Shown here piece by piece: positions 15,908 through 24,166 of a stretch of DNA of 64,000 nucleotides. The DNA is from Thauera aromatica_A (GTDB lineage Bacteria; Pseudomonadota; Gammaproteobacteria; Burkholderiales; Rhodocyclaceae). The translations under genes and the position numbers were made by a program. Under the pieces are notes generated by a model, which worked only from the letters and a program-made list of their open reading frames with translations, was not told where the DNA came from and did not search any database. The stretch spans positions 186,001 to 250,000 of the forward strand of contig NZ_JALLIK010000110.1 in NCBI RefSeq assembly GCF_023093595.1. The letters are read 5' to 3'. Numbering within the stretch: the stretch's first letter is position 1; the number at the start of each line of letters is the position of its first letter.

Positions 15908-18274
15908 TCAGCGCACGCAGACCTTGCGTACCTGGTGCATGTCGGTGATCCCGGCGAGCACTTTTTCGATGCCGTCCTGGCGCAGCGTGCGCATGCCTTC
16001 GGCGAGCGCCTGGCCGAGAATCTGGTCGACCCGGCCACGCTCCTGGATCAGGCGCTTGATCGCGTCCGAGCCGGGCATCAGCTCGTGCAGGCCGACGCGA
16101 CCTTTGTAGCCCTGGGTACAGTGCTCGCAGCCGACCGCGCGGTAGAGCGTAAACCGGCCGTCCCGGTCGGCGGCTTCGGCACGCCAGCGCGCGACGATGC
16201 GGTCGCGGGCGGCGTCCGGATCGACGCGGAAATCCGGCGTGCGGTGCAGGTCCTCGCAATATTCCTCGAGCAGGCGCTGGAGCTCGTCCTTGCCGGGGTG
16301 GTAAGCCTCGCGGCACTTCAGGCACAGGCGCTTGGCCAGACGCTGGGCGAGCACGCCGATCAGGGCGTCGGCGAAGTTGAACGGGTCCATGCCCATGTCG
16401 AGCAGGCGCACGACCGACTCGGGCGCGCTGTTGGTGTGCAGCGTGGACAGCACCAGGTGGCCGGTCAGCGAAGCCTCGATGCCGACCGCCACCGTTTCGC
16501 GGTCGCGCATCTCCCCGACCATGATGACGTCCGGGTCGGCGCGGAGAAAGGCGCGCATCATGGTGGCGAAGTCGATTCCGACCTTGCGGTTGACCTGCAC
16601 CTGGCGCAGGCCCTTCTGGGTAATTTCGACCGGATCCTCGACGGTCCAGATCTTGCTGTCGGGCGTGTTGATGTGACGCAGGATGGAATGCAGCGTGGTG
16701 GTCTTGCCCGCGCCGGTGGGGCCGCACACGAAGAAGATGCCGTAGGGGCGGGCGATCAGGACCTGCAGGCGCTCGAGGTTGAACGGCAGCAGGCCGAGGC
16801 GCTCGAGCGGAATCGGCTCGCTGCCGGCGAGCAGGCGCATCACCACGTCTTCCATGCCGCCCTGGGTGGGCAGGGTCGCCACCCGCAGCTCGATGTCGAG
16901 GGGGGCGAACTTGCGGAAGCGGATCTTGCCGTCCTGCGGCCGGCGGCGCTCGGAGATGTCGAGGTCGCACATGATCTTGATGCGGGTGACGAGCGCGCTG
17001 CGGTAGCTCGCCGGCACTTCGATGTAGGGCACCAGCGAACCGTCCTTGCGGAAACGGACGAGGGTCTTCTCGCGCCCCGGGCGCGGCTCGATATGGATGT
17101 CGGAAGCACCTTGGCGATAGGCTTCGACGATGATCTTGTTGACCAGCTTGACCAGTTCGTTGTCGGCCGCGGCGGTAACGTCGTCGCGCAGCGTGCCGCC
17201 TTCGTCCTCGCTTTCGTCGAGGCCGGAGAGCAGCTCGGACACCGGGGCATCGTCGAGTTGCTCGCCGAAATACTGGGCTACGGTGCGCTCGAATTCGCGC
17301 ACCGTGGTGACGCGGAAAATCAGGCGCTTGTTCACGAACACGTTCTGGGCGATGCCCGAGTTGCGGATCTGCTCCGGATCGACACACAGGATCACGATCC
17401 CTTCGCCCGTTTCCTCGTAGGGCAGCCACAGGCTTTGCTCGACGTATTCGCGCTTGATGTTGCGCAGCAAGTCGATCGGTTTGACATGGTTGTCGCGGAA
17501 AGGCTGGTAGGGGACGCCGGAAAAACGCGCCGCCGCCTCGCCGAGCGCGGCCGGCGACAGGCCGAGGGCGTCGGTCAGCACCGCCTCGGTCGAGCACCCG
17601 CGGGCGCGCGCCTCGCGTGCCGCCTCGATCAGCTCGGCCGCGGTGATGCGCCCGTCCGCAACCAGTGCGTCGAAACGCGAGCGCAGCCGCGCCGCCTTGC
17701 CGCGGCGGTCGCGGAAGGCGGCCCCGAGCGTCTGCGCGAGGACCAGCGCCCCCTCCTCCGCGATCTTCGGGAAGGGCTGGCCGCTGCGCGTGTTGATGAA
17801 CTGGATCACGCCCAGGATACGGCCGGCACCGGAGTCGCGGAGCGGAGCCACCAGCATCTGGCGCGAACGGAAGCCGCTGCCGGCGTCGACTTCCTTGCGG
17901 AACCGCAGCTTCGGCGAGATCCCGCGCAGCTCGGCCTCGTCATAGGCGTCGCCGATGTTGAGCAGGTCGCCACACAGGGCGGCGTAGCCGGCGATGCTGT
18001 TTTCGTCCAGCGCCAGGCGCAGGCTCCGCACTCCCTGCAACCCGGTCTTCACCAGCGTGGCGATCGAGCCGCCGCCGTCCTCCAGCGCGTAGATGCTGAG
18101 CCGCTCGGCACCGAACAGGTCGCACAGCTGCGGTGCCAGTTCGAGCACGAGGGCATCGACATCGGGGCTCGCCTGGATGCGCTGGATCAGGGCCTGGAGC
18201 CCCTTGAAAAACGCCAACCGGTGCCCGACGGCACTGGAATCCGGCTGCTGCTCTGGAGTGAAGAGATCGCTCAT
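15908..18274 (-). CDS. GAF domain-containing PulE/GspE-type secretion ATPase
   Basis: 788-aa protein joining a sensory GAF domain (about residues 25-180) to a MshEN/GspE_N-like segment (about 200-340) and a hexameric type II secretion ATPase domain (about 370-780). Walker A is GPTGAGKTTTL (about 518-528), the Asp box is TVEDPVEIT, Walker B RADPDVIMVGEMRD, and the His box LSTLHTNSA. The zinc tetracysteine is visible as CLKC and CEHC. GAF domains bind cyclic nucleotides or other small ligands, so ATPase activity may be ligand-controlled (inference). I chose ATG 18274 (MSDLFTPEQ) over an upstream TTG. Next genes upstream are a cyclic-nucleotide phosphodiesterase-like and an FHA protein; no pilus genes are adjacent. 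Confidence 0.88.
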   Translation of the reverse strand: MSDLFTPEQQPDSSAVGHRLAFFKGLQALIQRIQASPDVDALVLELAPQLCDLFGAERLSIYALEDGGGSIATLVKTGLQGVRSLRLALDENSIAGYAALCGDLLNIGDAYDEAELRGISPKLRFRKEVDAGSGFRSRQMLVAPLRDSGAGRILGVIQFINTRSGQPFPKIAEEGALVLAQTLGAAFRDRRGKAARLRSRFDALVADGRITAAELIEAAREARARGCSTEAVLTDALGLSPAALGEAAARFSGVPYQPFRDNHVKPIDLLRNIKREYVEQSLWLPYEETGEGIVILCVDPEQIRNSGIAQNVFVNKRLIFRVTTVREFERTVAQYFGEQLDDAPVSELLSGLDESEDEGGTLRDDVTAAADNELVKLVNKIIVEAYRQGASDIHIEPRPGREKTLVRFRKDGSLVPYIEVPASYRSALVTRIKIMCDLDISERRRPQDGKIRFRKFAPLDIELRVATLPTQGGMEDVVMRLLAGSEPIPLERLGLLPFNLERLQVLIARPYGIFFVCGPTGAGKTTTLHSILRHINTPDSKIWTVEDPVEITQKGLRQVQVNRKVGIDFATMMRAFLRADPDVIMVGEMRDRETVAVGIEASLTGHLVLSTLHTNSAPESVVRLLDMGMDPFNFADALIGVLAQRLAKRLCLKCREAYHPGKDELQRLLEEYCEDLHRTPDFRVDPDAARDRIVARWRAEAADRDGRFTLYRAVGCEHCTQGYKGRVGLHELMPGSDAIKRLIQERGRVDQILGQALAEGMRTLRQDGIEKVLAGITDMHQVRKVCVR

Positions 18275-18325
18275 TGTCGATGGTTTCGCTTGCAAGATGG
18301 CGGGGCGGCGCGCCCGCGACGCGGG

Positions 18326-19093
18326 TCAGAATTCGAGCACCTGTCCCTGCTGCAGCTGCCGCGGCCGCAACCGCCCGCCCCCGGCGCCGATCTGCGCCAT
18401 GATGCGCGCGGCACCGCCGGGCTTCAGGTGGCTGACGTGGATTTCCGGGCTGACGGTGAGTTCGGTCAGCAAGGCCTGCAACAGGCTCGGGCACAGGTGG
18501 CGGGAGGCCGCTGCCAGGTTCTGTTGCTCGTCGGGAAAAGCCGCCTCGATGACCAGGTGGCGCAGGGCCGGGCAAGCGTTGATCGCGGCGACCAGTTCCG
18601 CGCAGTACGCGGTGTCGCCGGAAAACACCAGTTGTCCGGCACCACTGTCGAGGCGGTAGCCGACCGCCGGCACGGTATGGCGGACAGGCAGCGCGGTGAT
18701 CGTCCGCCCGCCCAGGCGGCGGCCTTCCCCTTCGGCGATCGGGGCGAAGCGCAAATAGGGTGCGGCACGGTCGGGAAGGGCCGAAAAATCGGGCCAGATG
18801 TGCCAGTTGAAGATATGCGCGCGGAGGATGGCGACCGTCTCCGGCGTTGCATGCACGGTCAGCGGCCGCTCGCGCAGCTCACCCACCGCTTCGATCAGCA
18901 AGGGCAGGCAGGCGATGTGGTCGAGGTGGGCGTGGGTCACGAAGACATGGTCGATGCGCAGCAGGGCCGCGAACGGCAGATCGCCTACCCCCGTCCCGCA
19001 ATCGATCAGGATGTCGTCATCGGCAAGGAGGGAGGTGGTGCGCGCGTGCCGATCGCCGATGCCGCCGCTGCAGCCGAGTACCGTAAGTTTCAT
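18326..19093 (-). CDS. Metallo-beta-lactamase-fold protein, class II 3',5'-cyclic nucleotide phosphodiesterase-like
   Basis: 255-aa cytoplasmic metallohydrolase. The metal-binding motif THAHLDH (His54, His56, Asp58, His59) is followed by VFSGDTAYC, IEAAFPDEQQNLA and a terminal VSHLKPG. These later motifs are characteristic of class II cAMP phosphodiesterases (CpdP/PDE1 family) rather than RNase Z or glyoxalase II. If so it would degrade cAMP or a related nucleotide next to a GAF-domain ATPase that could bind it. A perfect 9-bp inverted repeat (19105-19124) lies just upstream of its ATG. Confidence 0.8.
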   Translation of the reverse strand: MKLTVLGCSGGIGDRHARTTSLLADDDILIDCGTGVGDLPFAALLRIDHVFVTHAHLDHIACLPLLIEAVGELRERPLTVHATPETVAILRAHIFNWHIWPDFSALPDRAAPYLRFAPIAEGEGRRLGGRTITALPVRHTVPAVGYRLDSGAGQLVFSGDTAYCAELVAAINACPALRHLVIEAAFPDEQQNLAAASRHLCPSLLQALLTELTVSPEIHVSHLKPGGAARIMAQIGAGGGRLRPRQLQQGQVLEF

Positions 19094-19104
19094 CGCCTTT
19101 CCCG

Positions 19105-19124
19105 GTCGCAGCCCCGGCTGCGAC
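19105..19124. repeat. Perfect inverted repeat upstream of the phosphodiesterase-like gene
   Basis: GTCGCAGCC-CC-GGCTGCGAC is a perfect 9-bp palindrome with a 2-nt centre, 12 bp before the start codon on the minus strand. It could be an operator or an mRNA hairpin near the ribosome-binding region. It has no T-run. Confidence 0.4.
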
Positions 19125-19213
19125 GGCGCAGCGGGGATGTCCGCCGCGCATCCTCGCAGGGTGCCACCGCGCGGGCGGACCGGGGTAGGCAGGAATTCAC
19201 GCTGCGCGGCTCC

Positions 19214-19873
19214 TCAGGAGCGGAAAAAGAATTCCATCTTCACCCCGGCGAGTTCGACGATGTCGTGCTCGCCGAGCGGGTGAGGCCGGGCGTCGAGTGC
19301 CCGGCCATTGACGAGGGGGAAGGACGCCCCTTCGACATGGGTGATGAAGTAGCCGCGCGGCCGGCGCGTGATCACCGCGACCTGCCGACCGGGCTTGCCG
19401 AGCGTGGTGAGCGGCTTCGTCAACGGCAGCTCGCGGCCAGCGCCGGCGCCGTTCAGGATCTGGATCACGCCGATGCGGTCGGGCCCGGGGCCGGCGGCCG
19501 GGCCGGCATCGGGAATCGGACCGGACATCTCGAAAGGCTTGAGCGCGGCGGCATCGACGACATCGGCGGCGGCGCCGGGCGCGGCGCAGTCGGCGATGAA
19601 CTTCAGCCGGTACTTGCCCAGCTCGATCACGTCGTTGTTCTGCAGCACCTGCTTCTTGACCGGCTGGCCGTTCAGGTAGGTGCCGTTGGTGCTGTTCCGG
19701 TCCTCGAGGAAAGCGTCGCCGAGAATGCAGGTGATGACGGCGTGCTGGCCGCTGATGGCGAGGTTGTCGATCTGGATGTCGTTGTCGGGCTTGCGGCCGA
19801 TCGTCGTGCGCTCTTTGGAGAGCACAAGCTCCTTGAGAACGAGGCCGTCCATGCTGAGGATCAACTTCGGCAT
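19214..19873 (-). CDS. Twin FHA-domain protein
   Basis: 219-aa soluble protein with two forkhead-associated domains. The first (about 20-95) has the classic TTIGRKPDNDIQI, SGQHAVI and NSTNGTYLNG residues that recognise phosphothreonine. The second (about 138-215) is divergent: it keeps a GKPGRQVAVITRRP loop and a VNGRAL turn but lacks the SxxH and NGT pattern, so it probably does not bind phosphopeptide. It is co-oriented with the phosphodiesterase-like and GAF-ATPase genes. No kinase or phosphatase partner is in the window. Confidence 0.86.
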   Translation of the reverse strand: MPKLILSMDGLVLKELVLSKERTTIGRKPDNDIQIDNLAISGQHAVITCILGDAFLEDRNSTNGTYLNGQPVKKQVLQNNDVIELGKYRLKFIADCAAPGAAADVVDAAALKPFEMSGPIPDAGPAAGPGPDRIGVIQILNGAGAGRELPLTKPLTTLGKPGRQVAVITRRPRGYFITHVEGASFPLVNGRALDARPHPLGEHDIVELAGVKMEFFFRS

Positions 19874-19948
19874 AGTGCTTTACCCGTGAGGTGGCTGCGC
19901 GGCGGGGTGGAAGGCCGATTCTACGCCCCCGCCGATACCCCGTGGACG

Positions 19949-19976
19949 AAAAAGCGCCGGACCGGCCGGCGCTTTT
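19949..19976. terminator. Bidirectional rho-independent terminator after sucCD
   Basis: AAAAAGCGCCGG-loop-CCGGCGCTTTT forms a strong stem downstream of the sucD stop, with A-runs and T-runs on both sides, so it can work in either direction. It separates sucCD from the FHA gene. Confidence 0.85.
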
Positions 19977-19999
19977 CGGTGCAACGGAAGAAACGACGC

Positions 20000-20893
20000 T
20001 TAGAGCATCGCCTTCAGCAGCTTGCCCATCTCGGAGGGGTTGCGCGTGACCGTGAAGCCGCACTCTTCCATGATCGCGAGCTTGGCGTCGGCGGTGTCGG
20101 CGCCGCCCGAGATCAGCGCGCCGGCGTGGCCCATGCGCTTGCCCGCGGGCGCGGTGACGCCGGCGATGAAGCCGACGATCGGCTTCTTCATGTTGGCCTT
20201 GCACCACTGCGCGGCTTCGGCTTCGTCCGGACCGCCGATCTCGCCGATCATGATCACCGCGTCGGTGTCGGGATCGTCGTTGAACATGCGCATCACGTCG
20301 ATGTGCTTGAGACCGTTGATCGGGTCGCCGCCGATGCCGACCGCCGACGACTGGCCGAGACCGATTTCGGTGAGCTGGGCGACGGCTTCATAGGTCAGCG
20401 TGCCGGAGCGCGAGACCACGCCGATGCGGCCCTTGCGGTGGATGTGGCCGGGCATGATGCCGATCTTGATCTCGTCGGGCGTGATCAGGCCGGGGCAGTT
20501 GGGGCCGAGCAGCAGGGTTTCCTTGCCGCCCTTGGCGACCTTCTGCTTCATCTTGTTGCGCACGATCAGCATGTCGCGCACCGGGATGCCTTCGGTGATG
20601 CAGATCGCCAGGTCGAGGTCGGCCTCGCAAGCTTCCCAGATCGCGTCGGCGGCACCCGCGGGCGGCACGTAGATCACCGACACGGTGGCGCCGGTCTCGG
20701 CCGCAGCCTCCTTCACCGAAGCGTAGATCGGGATGTCGAAGATCTTCTCACCGGCCTTCTTCGGGTTCACCCCGGCGACGAAGCAGTTCTTGCCGTTGGC
20801 GTACTCCTGGCACTTCTCGGTGTGGAACTGGCCGGTCTTACCGGTGATCCCCTGGGTGATGACTTTGGTGTCTTTGTTGATCAGGATGGACAT
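20000..20893 (-). CDS. sucD: Succinyl-CoA ligase [ADP-forming] subunit alpha
   Basis: CoA-binding subunit of TCA-cycle succinyl-CoA synthetase, 297 aa. Rossmann motif VITQGITGKTGQFH at the N-terminus, LLGPNCPG, IGVVSRSGTLTYE, and the phospho-accepting His in GHAGALISGG near residue 236. It lies 12 bp after sucC and ends at a strong terminator. Confidence 0.97.
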   Translation of the reverse strand: MSILINKDTKVITQGITGKTGQFHTEKCQEYANGKNCFVAGVNPKKAGEKIFDIPIYASVKEAAAETGATVSVIYVPPAGAADAIWEACEADLDLAICITEGIPVRDMLIVRNKMKQKVAKGGKETLLLGPNCPGLITPDEIKIGIMPGHIHRKGRIGVVSRSGTLTYEAVAQLTEIGLGQSSAVGIGGDPINGLKHIDVMRMFNDDPDTDAVIMIGEIGGPDEAEAAQWCKANMKKPIVGFIAGVTAPAGKRMGHAGALISGGADTADAKLAIMEECGFTVTRNPSEMGKLLKAML

Positions 20894-20905
20894 TCGAAGC
20901 TCTCC

Positions 20906-22066
20906 TTACTTGACCGCAGCGACGATCTTGGTCGCGGCTTCCGCCATGGTGTCGGCGGCGATGATCGGCAGGCCCGACTCGGCGAGGATCTTCTTGCCGA
21001 GGTCTTCGTTGGTGCCCTTCATGCGCACCACGAGCGGGACGGAGAGGTTCACTTCCTTGGCTGCGGCGACGACGCCGGCGGCGATGGTGTCGCAGCGCAT
21101 GATGCCGCCGAAGATGTTGACCAGGATCCCCTTGACCTTGGGGTTCTTGAGCATGATCTTGAACGCTTCGGTGACTTTCTCGGTGGTGGCGCCGCCGCCG
21201 ACGTCGAGGAAGTTGGCCGGCTCGGCGCCGAACAGCTTGATCGTGTCCATCGTCGCCATCGCCAGACCGGCGCCGTTCACCAGGCAGCCGATGTTGCCGT
21301 CGAGGCTGATGTAGGCGAGATCGAACTTGGATGCTTCGATCTCGTCCGCGTCTTCTTCGTCGAAGTCACGGAAATCGACGATGTCCGGGTGACGGTAGAG
21401 CGCGTTGGAGTCGAAATTGAACTTGGCGTCCAGGGCCTTGATATTGCCGTTGCCTTCGAGGATCAGCGGGTTGATTTCCGCCAGCGAGGCATCGGTTTCC
21501 ATGTAGCAGGTGTACAGGCGCTTGAGCGTATCGACCGCCTTGGCGACCGAGGCCTCGGGCACGCCGATGCCGCGGGCGAGGTTCTCGGCCTGGCCGTCGG
21601 TGAGGCCGACGAGCGGATCGACGAACTCCTTGAGGATCTTCTCGGGCGTGCTGTGCGCGACTTCCTCGATGTCCATGCCGCCTTCGGAGGAGGCCATGAT
21701 CGCGACCTTCTGCGTGGCGCGATCGGTCAGCGCGGCGACGTAGTATTCCTTCTGGATGTCGGCGCCTTCCTCGATCAGCAGGTTGCGCACCTTCTGACCT
21801 TCCGGGCCGGTCTGGTGCGTGACCAGCTGCATGCCCAGGATGTCGCTGGCGTGCTGGCGCACTTCGTCGAGCGAGCGCGCGAGCTTGACGCCACCGCCCT
21901 TGCCGCGGCCGCCGGCGTGGATCTGCGCCTTGACCACCCAGATCTTGCCGCCCAGCTCTTCAGCCGCCTTCACCGCCCCGTCGACCGACACGCAGTGGAA
22001 ACCGCGCGGCGTCACGACACCGTACTTCCTCAGTAGTTCTTTTGCCTGATACTCATGAATCTTCAT
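20906..22066 (-). CDS. sucC: Succinyl-CoA ligase [ADP-forming] subunit beta
   Basis: ATP-grasp nucleotide-binding subunit, 386 aa. Starts MKIHEYQAKELL as in other SucC proteins; GGRGKGGGVKLA, EGGMDIEEVA, EINPLI and GNIGCLVNGAGLAMATMD are intact. The conserved N-terminus fixes ATG 22066 although the frame is open further upstream. A minus-strand TATAAT at 22250-22255 implies a leader of about 175 nt. Confidence 0.97.
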   Translation of the reverse strand: MKIHEYQAKELLRKYGVVTPRGFHCVSVDGAVKAAEELGGKIWVVKAQIHAGGRGKGGGVKLARSLDEVRQHASDILGMQLVTHQTGPEGQKVRNLLIEEGADIQKEYYVAALTDRATQKVAIMASSEGGMDIEEVAHSTPEKILKEFVDPLVGLTDGQAENLARGIGVPEASVAKAVDTLKRLYTCYMETDASLAEINPLILEGNGNIKALDAKFNFDSNALYRHPDIVDFRDFDEEDADEIEASKFDLAYISLDGNIGCLVNGAGLAMATMDTIKLFGAEPANFLDVGGGATTEKVTEAFKIMLKNPKVKGILVNIFGGIMRCDTIAAGVVAAAKEVNLSVPLVVRMKGTNEDLGKKILAESGLPIIAADTMAEAATKIVAAVK

Positions 22067-22249
22067 GGTTGCCCTTCGATCGAAGTCACGACGAGGCAGC
22101 CCGTCGCGAACAGGTTGATGGCATGCTTCGGAGCTTGCACTCCACGTCGGGCGCTGTCTCCCTCGAGCGCGACCCTCCGCGCCGGATCCAGGTAAACGGA
22201 CCCGGTCCCCGGCGCGCGCAAAGCTGCGCGTCGACCGCAAGACCCCATA

Positions 22250-22255
22250 ATTATA
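22250..22255 (-). promoter_or_regulatory. Putative -10 element for sucCD
   Basis: On the minus strand the sequence GGTTATAATTATGG contains a perfect TATAAT about 184 bp before the sucC start. No good -35 hexamer was found. The intervening 180 bp is non-coding and I saw no riboswitch-like pattern I can name. Confidence 0.45.
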
Positions 22256-22294
22256 ACCGGTTTTGCGCAGTGCACCGCGGAACCGATCCGCAGC

Positions 22295-22849
22295 TCAGAC
22301 TTCGCTTCGCGCGCCCCGATACCACTTCGGGTAGTACAGCCGCACGGCCTCGGCCGAGCTCTCGAGCGCATGGCAGCGGTCGATCTGGAAGGGCCTGCCG
22401 GTGGTGTCTTCGCTGTCGCTGCGGAACGAAGCGGCGGTCTGGATCGCCGCCGTGGGCAGGGACAGCAGCATTTCGGTGAGGTGGGTGCAGCCGCGCACGT
22501 CGGCGAACATTTCCCCCACGGTGCGACGGAAGCCGCGCACCAGGTTGAGGCCGACGAGCTTGCGGTAGACCGGCCCGATGGTGTCGCACTGGCCCGGGTA
22601 GGGCACGCCGTCCGAACAGGCGGCGGCGTCGACGATGTTGAAGTCCTCGTCGAGCGTGACCCTGATCCGCATCAGGTGGACGGGTTCTCCCGCCGGCCGC
22701 AGTCCGGACCCGAGCTGGTAGTCGATGCCCTTGATGTCGGTGATCGAGGCATCGAGTTCGAGCAGGCCGTCGGCGCGCTGGAAACCTTGGATTTCGATGT
22801 TCCGGCGGTGAATCGGACGCCGGGGCAGAGCGGGGGCGGGAAGCGGCAT
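22295..22849 (-). CDS. DUF2889 family protein
   Basis: 184-aa protein of unknown function. It shows the family pattern: HRRNIEIQGFQRADGLLELDA near the start, a TDIKG turn, MRIRVTLDEDFNIVDA, then C-rich GQCDTIGP, GFRRTVGEMFADVRGCTHLTEML and a final RCHALESSAEAVRLYYPKWY. DUF2889 members occur widely in betaproteobacteria, sometimes beside aromatic-catabolism genes. No membrane segment or signal peptide is seen. It stands alone, divergent from the FimV-like gene. Confidence 0.82.
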   Translation of the reverse strand: MPLPAPALPRRPIHRRNIEIQGFQRADGLLELDASITDIKGIDYQLGSGLRPAGEPVHLMRIRVTLDEDFNIVDAAACSDGVPYPGQCDTIGPVYRKLVGLNLVRGFRRTVGEMFADVRGCTHLTEMLLSLPTAAIQTAASFRSDSEDTTGRPFQIDRCHALESSAEAVRLYYPKWYRGARSEV

Positions 22850-23042
22850 GGTCGGCGAAACGTACGGCTGCGTATCGAAACCGGATCTTAACCGATTTCC
22901 CCGGGCGCACCGGCCGCACTCCCACCGTGGGCGCAGCGGAAAAATTCACGCTGCGGCGGAATTGCGGCATAGTCGCTGGAATCGCGCATGAGAGTCTGAT
23001 AAAAGCCTTGCACCGATCAACCTGCCGCCGGACGCGCGGAAC

Positions 23043-24134
23043 ATGAACGACAGACGGATCACGCCCGCCCTCGCGCTCGCCGCGGCCCTGTTCCTGCCGG
23101 TCGCCCCGGCGGCGTCCGCAGCCCCCGCGGAAGCGGGCGGCGCAGCCGTGACGGCCGATACCGACGCGCGCGCGCGCGAACTCGCGGCCGCGATCGAGCG
23201 CAGCATCGCCGTCGAAAGCGAGCTGCTCGACCGCATCCGCGATCTCGAGGAGGCCCGAAGCGAGCTCGAGCGTCGCATCGCCGCCGCCCATGCATCCCCC
23301 GCCGTCGCCCCCGGCGCACCGGCCGCTTCGGCACCGGTGGCGGCCGCTGCCCCGCCCGGCCCCGAGCCATTTCCGCCGACAGCGCCCCCCGCCACGACCG
23401 CGGCAAGCCGCGCCCCCTACCTCCCTGGCGCGCTGGCGGCAGTCGCCCTGCTGCTGGCCGGATGGGTGTGGGTGCGGCGCCGGCGCGGCGCGGCCTTCGC
23501 CCCGGCACCTGCCGCCAGTGCAGCATCGACGCCCGCCACCGGCAGCGGCGCGCACCCGGCACCCGAGTCCGGTGCCGCCCCGTCCGTCCTCGACTGGAGC
23601 GCCCACGGCGAAACACGCAAGCCGGCGGCGCCGAGCGCGGAGCCGAACAGCGAAGAGCACAAGTCGGCGGTGGAGCTGGCGGAGATCATGATGAGCTTCG
23701 GCCGCATGCACGGCGCCGCCGAAACCCTCGCCGAATTCATCCGCGGCAACCCCCGACAGGCCGTGACGCCGTGGCTGAAGCTGCTCGAAGTGTATCGGGC
23801 CGCCGGCCTGCGCATCGAGTTCGACACCATCGCCAAGGAGCTCAACAAGACCTTCAACGTCAATGTCGTCACCTGGCAAAACTACGACGAACTGCGCGCC
23901 TCCACCACCCGCATCGAAGACATGCCGCACATCGTCAGGACGCTGCAGGAGAACTGGCGCACCCCCGCCTGCCAGCTCTACCTGCAGCAGCTGTTGCGCG
24001 ACAATCGCGAGGGCACGCGGGCCGGCTTCCCGTTTACGGTGATCGACGAAATCCTGCTGCTGTCGGCGATCCTCGACGACGAACTCGGCCCCTGCCCGGC
24101 GGCGTCCGGGGCCGCTGCGGCCGGGCAGGCCTGA
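23043..24134 (+). CDS. FimV-like membrane protein
   Basis: 363 aa. A Sec signal peptide (1-26, ending PAASA) precedes a coiled-coil stretch (about 40-85), a Pro/Ala-rich linker, one membrane helix (about 126-144) and basic residues RRRR. The cytoplasmic part contains VELAEIMMSFGRMHGAAETLAEFI, here split as VELAEIMMSF and GAAETLAEFI, a TPR-like helical pair typical of FimV C-terminal regions, then ELNKTFNVNV. FimV proteins organise type IV pili and polar signalling, including adenylate cyclase activity in Pseudomonas. LysM is absent, so this is a shorter variant. Role in the local pseudopilus cluster 19 kb away is not shown. Confidence 0.65.
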   Translation: MNDRRITPALALAAALFLPVAPAASAAPAEAGGAAVTADTDARARELAAAIERSIAVESELLDRIRDLEEARSELERRIAAAHASPAVAPGAPAASAPVAAAAPPGPEPFPPTAPPATTAASRAPYLPGALAAVALLLAGWVWVRRRRGAAFAPAPAASAASTPATGSGAHPAPESGAAPSVLDWSAHGETRKPAAPSAEPNSEEHKSAVELAEIMMSFGRMHGAAETLAEFIRGNPRQAVTPWLKLLEVYRAAGLRIEFDTIAKELNKTFNVNVVTWQNYDELRASTTRIEDMPHIVRTLQENWRTPACQLYLQQLLRDNREGTRAGFPFTVIDEILLLSAILDDELGPCPAASGAAAAGQA

Positions 24135-24166
24135 AGCGGCCCCGGTCCGCGGCACATCGCCGCAGC

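Noticed and set aside
15935..22036. Plus-strand open frame of about 2030 codons
   Set aside because: It lies opposite rpe-downstream ATPase, phosphodiesterase, FHA, sucD and sucC genes, has no recognisable domain and is a high-GC shadow of their codon pattern.
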